Positions 26,601 to 32,534 of a stretch of DNA of 64,000 nucleotides are shown piece by piece (position 1 is the first letter of the stretch; every line of letters starts with the position of its first letter). The position numbers and the translations under genes were made by a program. Origin of the DNA: Flavobacterium suaedae (lineage in GTDB: Bacteria > Bacteroidota > Bacteroidia > Flavobacteriales > Flavobacteriaceae); contig NZ_BMJE01000004.1 in the NCBI RefSeq assembly GCF_014642915.1, positions 310,001-374,000 on the forward strand, read 5' to 3'. The notes beneath the pieces are model-generated. The model did no database searches. It was not told where the DNA came from and saw only the letters and a program-made list of their open reading frames with translations.

Positions 26601-27071
26601 TTAGTCAAATAGGTTTCCGAACATAGTATCAGGAGAGGTGATAAAATAGGTATACGCCAACTCTAAGGACTCTATTACCAATTCACTTTCCTGAGATTTT
26701 AAGTCTGATATTGAATACTTAACAGGGTAGGCACTATAAAAAGTCCACATGGCACATACACTGCCGTCGGCACTTAACAGGCTTACCGAAACATCGTGTG
26801 TTTCAATACTGGTGGCAAGTCCTTCGTCAAGGCAGCTGGCGCACCAGTCTATAAGCTGTGTACCCCCCGGGATGAGTGCTCTTTTCAGTACCAAATTTTG
26901 ACTGACAGTAGCTGTGGGAAGCCGATATTTAAATCGGTTTTCTCCGCCACAGGCTACTTCTTCGGTCGTTAATTCTTTTGAAATACCGGATACTTCCTGA
27001 AAAGCTGCATCCTCTCCCTTAAAGGAAAGTTCAAAATAAAACCCTACAGGATAATCTTGATTACTTGCCAT
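26601..27071 (-). CDS. eCIS tube protein, second copy (Pvc5/tube-initiator-like)
   Basis: A 156-residue gp19-like tube protein. It has the family motifs YFELSFKGEDAAFQEVSGI, then KYRLPTATVSQNLVLKRALI and the C-terminal LVIESLELAYTYF. Relative to the main tube protein it has a more divergent loop region and several cysteines (WCASCLDEG), so it is likely the specialised layer that joins the tube to the baseplate, as Pvc5/Afp5-type proteins do. It starts 11 bases inside the preceding tube gene, and the DUF5908 gene follows after 5 bases. Confidence 0.9.
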   Translation of the reverse strand: MASNQDYPVGFYFELSFKGEDAAFQEVSGISKELTTEEVACGGENRFKYRLPTATVSQNLVLKRALIPGGTQLIDWCASCLDEGLATSIETHDVSVSLLSADGSVCAMWTFYSAYPVKYSISDLKSQESELVIESLELAYTYFITSPDTMFGNLFD

Positions 27072-27528
27072 TTGTAATAATCAGTTGTTCATGAGCAATT
27101 TCAAGCGTATCAATAGCTACCTCATTACCATCCGATTTCAGGTCGGTACTGGTAATTTTAGTAGGCCAAGCATTATTAAGCTGCCATTGCATAGTTACGC
27201 TACCACTTTCGTCGAGCAGTTTTATAATTACTGTTCTCCTTTTAATGGTATTCATTGAAATTTCTTTATGCCAGTTCCAAAAAGTGTTGTCGTTTACAAA
27301 AACACCGCGCTTCATGGTTACATTACCATACTTAACAATACCCGGCATTTTCTCTGTAGAAAATAAGGGGCTGTTACTTTTACGATATTCTATAATTTGA
27401 TTTTCAACATCCATTCCGGAGACTTCCTGGAAAGCCACGCCTTTCATTTCAGTTCCAAGATCTACTTCAAATCGGAACTTCGGCATGGGCCATGTTGCGC
27501 CTTCTTTGCTTCCGTCATCTGTTGCCAT
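27061..27528 (-). CDS. eCIS major tube protein (Afp1/Pvc1-like)
   Basis: A 155-residue gp19-like inner tube protein. Motifs: PKFRFEVDLGTEMKGVAFQE (ending VSGM), YRKSNSPLFSTEKMPGIVKY, TMKRGVFVNDNTFWNWHKEI and the closing LEIAHEQLII. It should polymerise into stacked hexameric rings inside the sheath, through which cargo is delivered. It lies 55 bases downstream of the sheath gene and overlaps the second tube gene by 11 bases. The paralogous neighbour shares the same fold but differs in the loops. Confidence 0.94.
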   Translation of the reverse strand: MATDDGSKEGATWPMPKFRFEVDLGTEMKGVAFQEVSGMDVENQIIEYRKSNSPLFSTEKMPGIVKYGNVTMKRGVFVNDNTFWNWHKEISMNTIKRRTVIIKLLDESGSVTMQWQLNNAWPTKITSTDLKSDGNEVAIDTLEIAHEQLIITNGK

Positions 27529-27583
27529 AATGTTTTTATTTTTTTAGTTGTTTTTTTATATGATTATAATCGGTTGATAGTTT

Positions 27584-29164
27584 TTAGCTTGATGTAGCCA
27601 TTTCCTGTTGGAAGGTTATTACAATAAATTCAGCAGGACGTACTACAGCAACTTTTACAGTTACTTTCATAAATCCGTTAAGTATATCTTCTGAAGTCAT
27701 TGTAGAACCAAGACCACAGTCTACAGAGAAAGCATCGGCTGCTGTAGCACCTTGTAAACCGCCTTCTTTCCAAATAGAGGTTAAGAAACTGCCTATCATA
27801 GCTTTTACGGCTTCCCAAGTGTTTTTTACGTTAGGTTGGAAAACGTAAGGGTGGGCTGCCTGCTTACAAGACTGCTCCAGGAAAGTAACAGTACGTCTTA
27901 CAGAGAGATATCGCCAATCCTGACTGTTACCGTCAAGAGTACGGGCACCCCATACCAAAATACCAAGACCGTTAAAGAAACGTATAGCGTTTACAGATTT
28001 ACCGGATACGGCATCAACATTCAGTCCTGCCTGTTGTGTTTCCGATAATCGTATAGGTAATGATGATACTCCTACTATAGAAGTATTTGCCGGAGCCTGC
28101 CATACACCTTCTTCATTATCAGTAGTTGCCATAACCCCAGCCATAGACCCACTTGGAGGCATGATGTTAACATCGTTAAGCACATGCTTCATAATTTGGC
28201 TATAGGTTTTACTGGCATTTAGTAAAGAGTTGTTATACTGCGTAACGGTTAGCGGATTGCTTCCCGGATTTTCAATCATGCTTATTATAGTGGCAGCACT
28301 CTGGTTCGGGTTGTCGGCAGGGTTTAAAAGCGGTTCCAGTTGCTTTACATCGCCACCAAAAAGATTGGTATAATCAACATCCTGACTTTGCATTATGGTT
28401 GTGCCAACAAATGGGTAGTAGGCAGTACCATAGTCTAACCCTTGTGATCCTGTATTGTTACGGAAGGTAGTAATGTCATCCATAAACATTATAGGGTCAG
28501 GGTTTCTGCCGCCTATAATATCAAAAATGGATATTGCTGTTTGCATTTCTGTACACTGTAACAGCATTTCCTGCATAAGTGTACCGTTTTGGTCTACAGG
28601 TAATAAGGTAGCTTCAGGACATAAGTACATGGTTGGCTCTTCCTCATTTTTAAGTAACGCAAGACCATTAGTTAAATCGCTTAACTGTACATTCGGGTTT
28701 ACTATTTGTGCTCCTGAATCTATAGGTTTCCCGGAAGGAGCCCCATAACCGCCAACAGATACTATGTAAGCATCACCACCACCGTTTTGGTAAAACATTT
28801 TTACACTGTTGTACAGGTAATAAATAGTGTTAGGGTCGGGTACTAAAGAGTAGTAAGCCCCGTCGATCATTAAATAATCCTGATTGGTAGGCTTGCTTTT
28901 TTGCGCTACTAAATAATACTGCGGGCTGTATTGTTTTGCAGGGTCTGCAGGTGGTGCAGGATCGGGTAAGCAGTAAATAGACTGGAATTCGGCAAAAGAG
29001 GTAACCTTTTGTGGAATATTAGTATATGATTTACCCTCATACTGTGCCTGAGGGGTATAGCCTATAAAGGCGGGAACAGCAGTAGCCACAGGGACTACCG
29101 AATTGGGAAAGGCATCTAGCTCGTTTATATAGACGCCGGGTGTTTTAATGTTAGATTCGACCAT
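27584..29164 (-). CDS. eCIS contractile tail sheath protein (Afp2/Pvc2-like)
   Basis: A 526-residue sheath protein. The N terminus has the typical tail-sheath opening IKTPGVYINELDAFPNSVVP and AVPAFIGYTPQAQY. The C-terminal third has VWGARTLDGNSQDWRYLSVRR, the helix around SIWKEGGLQG, and the closing strand VTVKVAVVRPAEFIVITFQQ. These are the handshake strands and core domain common to contractile systems. Only one sheath gene is present, unlike Afp and PVC loci, which usually have two or three. It lies 27 bases after the 270-aa unknown and 55 bases before the main tube gene. Confidence 0.95.
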   Translation of the reverse strand: MVESNIKTPGVYINELDAFPNSVVPVATAVPAFIGYTPQAQYEGKSYTNIPQKVTSFAEFQSIYCLPDPAPPADPAKQYSPQYYLVAQKSKPTNQDYLMIDGAYYSLVPDPNTIYYLYNSVKMFYQNGGGDAYIVSVGGYGAPSGKPIDSGAQIVNPNVQLSDLTNGLALLKNEEEPTMYLCPEATLLPVDQNGTLMQEMLLQCTEMQTAISIFDIIGGRNPDPIMFMDDITTFRNNTGSQGLDYGTAYYPFVGTTIMQSQDVDYTNLFGGDVKQLEPLLNPADNPNQSAATIISMIENPGSNPLTVTQYNNSLLNASKTYSQIMKHVLNDVNIMPPSGSMAGVMATTDNEEGVWQAPANTSIVGVSSLPIRLSETQQAGLNVDAVSGKSVNAIRFFNGLGILVWGARTLDGNSQDWRYLSVRRTVTFLEQSCKQAAHPYVFQPNVKNTWEAVKAMIGSFLTSIWKEGGLQGATAADAFSVDCGLGSTMTSEDILNGFMKVTVKVAVVRPAEFIVITFQQEMATSS

Positions 29165-29191
29165 AATATTCGTTTTAATTTATAGTTTTAG

Positions 29192-30004
29192 TTAGATGTA
29201 CACGTACATCGGTGATGCTATGCTGTCAAGCTTATTTCCTTTTGCAAACCCTATATTATCAGGGGTTGGTGTGGGTAAACCTTTATATATAATTTTGTTT
29301 GATGACTTTATTTTACTGTTTGTTTGCTCGGGTTGGCTAATGAGGCTTAAACTGTATTCCGGTTTCTCTTTTAACGGTATAAGTACATCACCCGAAGTAA
29401 AAAGTATTGCTTGTTCCCCGCCTGCTGTGGTTATAGTATCAGGACCTTGAAAGGTTATATTTTCTTTGCCTGTAATAGCAAGGTTGTTACACTCTACTTT
29501 ACTACGGTTAATGATATAATACTGCCACTGTGTTTTTTTAGCTTCAAATTGTATAATATATGAAGCTGGGTTTTCTGTAGTATTTACTTTTAGTATATCA
29601 TCAAAATTGATGATTAGTTTACCAAAACAATTTCCTGATTCTCCTGTGCTAACTGAGTTCAGTATGTTGTCAGTTGCATTGTTACTGTTGTAAACCTGCT
29701 CGTTAATAGTATTTTCAGGTAGTGTGGTATAGTTGTAAAAATTGGGGGTGACGGTTATTTCAAACTCAAAATAGGTTTGCCCGATTGTTTTTGCTATGCT
29801 GTTTAAAAACTGTTCTAATGTGTCAGCAGTACCGGCATACCATGCAAAGCCATCCGGCAGGCTTCTGTATTTAAAATTATATCGGTCTGTTAGTAATAGT
29901 GTAGTACCACAGGGCTGAAAATTAATACCCCTGCAAATACCATCTGCAAAATAGGAATGCGATACAGACAGGCTAAAGACGGGTATGTAATTACTTTTTC
30001 TCAT
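29192..30004 (-). CDS. Unrecognised eCIS structural protein, 270 aa
   Basis: No family recognised. The protein is beta-rich with few helices, opening YIPVFSLSVSHSYFADGICR, with several short strands (YFEFEITVTPNFYNY; YIIQFEAKKTQWQYYIINR; GEQAILFTSGDVLIPLKE) and a Lys/Pro-rich end that terminates SPMYVYI. There is no signal peptide. Its start overlaps the DUF4255 stop by four bases and the sheath gene follows after 27 bases, a position reserved for structural genes in Bacteroidota eCIS loci. I infer a tail-terminus or sheath-cap component, but nothing in the sequence proves it. Confidence 0.6.
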   Translation of the reverse strand: MRKSNYIPVFSLSVSHSYFADGICRGINFQPCGTTLLLTDRYNFKYRSLPDGFAWYAGTADTLEQFLNSIAKTIGQTYFEFEITVTPNFYNYTTLPENTINEQVYNSNNATDNILNSVSTGESGNCFGKLIINFDDILKVNTTENPASYIIQFEAKKTQWQYYIINRSKVECNNLAITGKENITFQGPDTITTAGGEQAILFTSGDVLIPLKEKPEYSLSLISQPEQTNSKIKSSNKIIYKGLPTPTPDNIGFAKGNKLDSIASPMYVYI

Positions 30005-30570
30005 TGTATTACATTGTTTTCCTGTTGTGTTACGGCACTGCGTGTTGCTATAGTTTCTGCGCTTTGTACTGTTATCAGTCTTACCTTATATAGCATTGAG
30101 GGTTGATATTTTGCACCCATTGCTGTCCAAAGGTTATGCATTTCATTATGGGATATTTTTTCTACCTCATATTCCAGTTTAGATACTCCTTCGGGAATGT
30201 TGGAGTGTGTGCGACCATCCAGACAAGGGTTTCTCTGGAAAAACAGTAATATGGCATCAAGAAACTTGAGTGTTTCGTTGTAGTCACTAAAATTGGAACT
30301 GATTAATACATACAGGTTGTATTTTTCCGAAGGGTTTATATCAGTATAACTGCCATCTTTAAGCTGTACATTCCTTATATTATAAGGACGTACCGTTTCT
30401 TTATCTACGTTTACAAGAGATATAACTACCTTATTATGGTTGCGTTCCGGAATACTACCATTACTTTCTATTAAGTTGTTAAGCAGTACTTTATCTTCGT
30501 CGAGCCCCATCCTGTTACGGAGGAACTGATTTAAAGAATCACTACTAAATTTAAGGGCAGCGCTAATCAT
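30001..30570 (-). CDS. eCIS tail terminator/cap, DUF4255 (Afp16/Pvc16-like)
   Basis: A 189-residue protein with the DUF4255 (Pvc16 N-terminal) domain, which ends tube and sheath growth in Afp/PVC particles. Motifs: LKFSSDSLNQFLRNRMGL, VVISLVNVDKETV, then YNLYVLISSNFSDYNETLKF with LDAILLFFQRNP, and SKLEYEVEKISHNEMHNLW. It is the first gene of the eCIS operon. Upstream lie candidate operator repeats and a weak promoter element. Its stop overlaps the following gene by four bases. Confidence 0.92.
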   Translation of the reverse strand: MISAALKFSSDSLNQFLRNRMGLDEDKVLLNNLIESNGSIPERNHNKVVISLVNVDKETVRPYNIRNVQLKDGSYTDINPSEKYNLYVLISSNFSDYNETLKFLDAILLFFQRNPCLDGRTHSNIPEGVSKLEYEVEKISHNEMHNLWTAMGAKYQPSMLYKVRLITVQSAETIATRSAVTQQENNVIQ

Positions 30571-30619
30571 AATAAAGTTTTAGTTGGATGGATATAACAC
30601 TTACCAAAAAGTGTTAGGG

Positions 30620-30627
30620 TAAAGTTA
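30620..30627 (-). promoter_or_regulatory. Candidate -7 element for the eCIS operon
   Basis: The minus strand reads TAACTTTA here, seven of eight matches to the Bacteroidota -7 consensus TAnnTTTG, about 50 bases before the DUF4255 start. No clear TTG -33 element is seen at the usual distance, so the promoter may need an activator. Confidence 0.35.
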
Positions 30628-30658
30628 AAATGAGAGGCTAAAAAATTGTGATTGTTGC

Positions 30659-30715
30659 CGTATACTAATCGTAGTCATAAAACTGCAACAGCGTATACAA
30701 AACGTGTACATTGCG
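30659..30715 (-). promoter_or_regulatory. Three phased 13-bp repeats upstream of the eCIS operon (candidate operators)
   Basis: The plus strand has CGTATACTAATCG (30659-30671), CGTATACAAAACG (30692-30704) and CGTGTACATTGCG (30703-30715). Start-to-start spacings are 33 and 11 bases, that is three turns and one turn of the helix. Each has a GTATAC-like palindromic core. They lie 89-145 bases before the eCIS start and after the terminator of the regulator gene. The last one overlaps an inverted repeat TTGCG-A7-CGCAA (30711-30727). They may bind the adjacent LuxR-type regulator. Confidence 0.55.
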
Positions 30716-30746
30716 AAAAAAACGCAACACTTTTGAGAAGTATGAC

Positions 30747-30776
30747 AAAAAAATACCCGCTTATTAAAAGCAGGTA
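30747..30776 (-). terminator. Terminator of the LuxR-type regulator gene
   Basis: On the minus strand a hairpin TACCTGC / GCGGGTA (one mismatch) with a 9-base loop is followed by TTTTTTTGTC. It lies 25 bases after the regulator stop and separates the regulator from the eCIS operon. Confidence 0.8.
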
Positions 30777-30800
30777 GTGTTGAAAGGTATATTTATTTTA

Positions 30801-31640
30801 TCAGCATACTTTACGCAGGTAGCGGCGTAAATCTTCCTGCTTGGCTAGTGCCAGTTTACGTTTTAGTCTGTAGGTGTGTGTACGCACACTTTCCTGATTG
30901 ATACCTAAAATTCTTTTTATATCATCGTTACTCATATTCATTTTAAGGTAGCAACAATATTTTAAATCAATAGGGGTAAGGGCAGGGTGTTTTTCGGTTA
31001 GTGTTTGCAAGAAGCCCTGATGTGTTTTTTCAAAGTAAAATTTAAAGTCGTCCCAAAGCTTCTGGTCGTTTGATGATGCTTTAATATAGTCTAATATACC
31101 GGTAAGCTCATTACGTACAGGATCGTTAACATTGGGGTATAGCGCCTTTATTCTGTCTCTTACTTTACTAAGTATTTCCTTTTTGCGGTCAAGTTCCATT
31201 ACATATCGGCTCATGTTATCATTACCCGAAGTAAAAGAACTTTTATCATTATTGCTTCTTGAATTTTTAAGCAGAAAGATGGAGTTGATTCTGTTAAGTA
31301 AATAGGACTCTTTATCAATTAACGCTACAGGATAAGCGAAAACAATGGCGTTAATATTCCAGTTGAGTATATTTTTTTGCTCCTTGCTGTTAAGGCATAA
31401 AATGGGTATGGTGTTTTCGCGAACAAAAGTACTTGTTTCATCCAGTACTAACTGGTTATTTGTAAAGTTTGCTATAATTAAGTCGGGTTTAGCTTCCTTT
31501 AAAATGTTTTTTAAATCTTCTATTCTGCTCGCTGTTATTATCCTAAAAGTATATACAGGACTTTGTTGCACACAGTTAAGTATGGTAATAAGGTTACCTG
31601 CTTTATCAGAACCAATTAAAATTGTCTTTTCAATTTTCAT
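30801..31640 (-). CDS. LuxR-type transcriptional regulator with pseudo-receiver domain
   Basis: A 279-residue DNA-binding protein. Residues 1-125 have the fold pattern of a response-regulator receiver (KTILIGSDKAGN; PDLIIANFTNNQ; TIPILCLNS), but the phospho-acceptor aspartate is replaced by Asn58 and only one acidic residue remains in the pocket, so it is unlikely to be phosphorylated in the usual way. Residues 145-215 are helical. The C-terminal 65 residues form a LuxR-like helix-turn-helix (LTPIDLKYCCYLKMNMSNDD; IKRILGINQESVRTHTYRLK) with a basic end. It lies directly upstream of the eCIS operon in the same orientation, separated by a terminator and the phased repeats, so it is the natural candidate regulator of the injection system. 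That link is inferred from position. Confidence 0.8.
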   Translation of the reverse strand: MKIEKTILIGSDKAGNLITILNCVQQSPVYTFRIITASRIEDLKNILKEAKPDLIIANFTNNQLVLDETSTFVRENTIPILCLNSKEQKNILNWNINAIVFAYPVALIDKESYLLNRINSIFLLKNSRSNNDKSSFTSGNDNMSRYVMELDRKKEILSKVRDRIKALYPNVNDPVRNELTGILDYIKASSNDQKLWDDFKFYFEKTHQGFLQTLTEKHPALTPIDLKYCCYLKMNMSNDDIKRILGINQESVRTHTYRLKRKLALAKQEDLRRYLRKVC

Positions 31641-31935
31641 TGTATCTAACTGTTACTTTAGGGCATCTTCAGCCATTTCCCAAAAAACAGAAATAATATT
31701 CCGGTTTTTGAAAAGTAGCGATACAGATATTTATCCGAACCTTTTTGGGCGGGTAAAAAACTAAGTCAGGAAAATAGTTGCGACACTAAGGGCTTTTCGG
31801 TATGAAAAACGTACCTGTTTTAATAATTATCTGTTGGATTTAACAAATCTATTGTATTTATAGTAGTTATAAATACGTGTTTTTACCTGATTTAAGTAAA
31901 GCAGAAAAAATATAACTATTTGTGCTGATAGCGTG
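31641..31935. other. Intergenic region upstream of the LuxR-type regulator
   Basis: 295 bases without a gene. The minus strand has TACTTTTC about 45 bases before the regulator start and TAGATTTG (31844-31851) about 205 bases before it, partial or full matches to the Bacteroidota -7 consensus. No clear -33 element, repeat or RNA gene is seen. Confidence 0.4.
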
Positions 31936-32364
31936 TTATTTATCACTTTTAGTGAACATCGCCTTTAATGCTCCTGTAGACCATAATGCCCAAAGTATAA
32001 GTACAGGCTGAAAGAATAAACGTATAAGCCTTTTTCTGTCGGTATCAAGACCAAAAGCATCTATACCGTTTGTGTATTGTGATATGTTCCCGGGAAAAAT
32101 TAAAACATAAAATATAGCGAGTGCTATACCTACATATACTCTGTTGCTTTTCCAGAACAGTATTGCCAATCCAAATATCAGTTCAACCACTCCCGAGGCT
32201 ACCACAATAAAGTCCTCACTAAAAAAAGGAATTCCTTTTGGGACTTGTGCCTGAAATTCTTCTCGCTGAAAGGTAAGGTGCCCTATGGCAGCCAGTATCA
32301 TAAATGAGCCTAAAATTATTCTGAATATTTTTTGTGTAGCATTGGTAGGGACATATGGTTTCAT
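31936..32364 (-). CDS. DoxX-family membrane protein
   Basis: A 142-residue integral membrane protein with four predicted helices: ILGSFMILAAIGHLTF, DFIVVASGVVELIFGLAILF, VYVGIALAIFYVLIFP and LIRLFFQPVLILWALW. The pattern matches the DoxX/MauE-like superfamily, small proteins linked to redox balance or quinone chemistry in some bacteria but mostly uncharacterised. It appears to be a single-gene unit. A short inverted repeat, ATCGT-2-ACGAT, lies at 32392-32403 just upstream. There is no obvious functional tie to the neighbours. Confidence 0.75.
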   Translation of the reverse strand: MKPYVPTNATQKIFRIILGSFMILAAIGHLTFQREEFQAQVPKGIPFFSEDFIVVASGVVELIFGLAILFWKSNRVYVGIALAIFYVLIFPGNISQYTNGIDAFGLDTDRKRLIRLFFQPVLILWALWSTGALKAMFTKSDK

Positions 32365-32391
32365 CAGAGTATATTTTTTAGTTTAAATTAA

Positions 32392-32403
32392 ATCGTTTAC
32401 GAT
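32392..32403 (-). promoter_or_regulatory. Short inverted repeat before the DoxX gene
   Basis: ATCGT and ACGAT arms separated by two bases, 28 bases upstream of the DoxX start codon. Position and symmetry are like a dimeric repressor site, but the arms are short and chance is possible. Confidence 0.25.
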
Positions 32404-32466
32404 ATAAAATTATTGATTAAAAATGACAGCACCAAAAAATATAGTACTATTCAGAGTTAATATTTT

Positions 32467-32507
32467 ATTAAAAAAGCCTCTGTAAATTAAAACATTACAG
32501 AGACTTT
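32467..32507 (-). terminator. Terminator of the T9SS/DUF4114 gene
   Basis: On the minus strand a 13-base stem AAAGTCTCTGTAA / TTACAGAGGCTTT (one mismatch) is followed by TTTTTAAT, 28 bases after the gene stop. Confidence 0.8.
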
Positions 32508-32534
32508 CCGTTATACATAAATCGCTAACTCAAA

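Noticed and set aside
5663..30570. Prophage, R-type pyocin or type VI secretion system
   Set aside because: No capsid, portal, terminase, lysis or integrase genes and no TssJ/L/M membrane complex or paired TssB/TssC. The DUF4255, CIS tape measure, LysM and AAA+ genes identify an eCIS.
30711..30727. TTGCG-A7-CGCAA as a transcription terminator
   Set aside because: The A/T run lies in the loop and not after the stem, and a better terminator for the upstream gene is at 30747-30776. It is more likely regulatory.
31345..31764. 139-aa open frame on the plus strand over the LuxR-type regulator
   Set aside because: Mostly antisense to the regulator; composition and lack of motifs indicate a chance frame.
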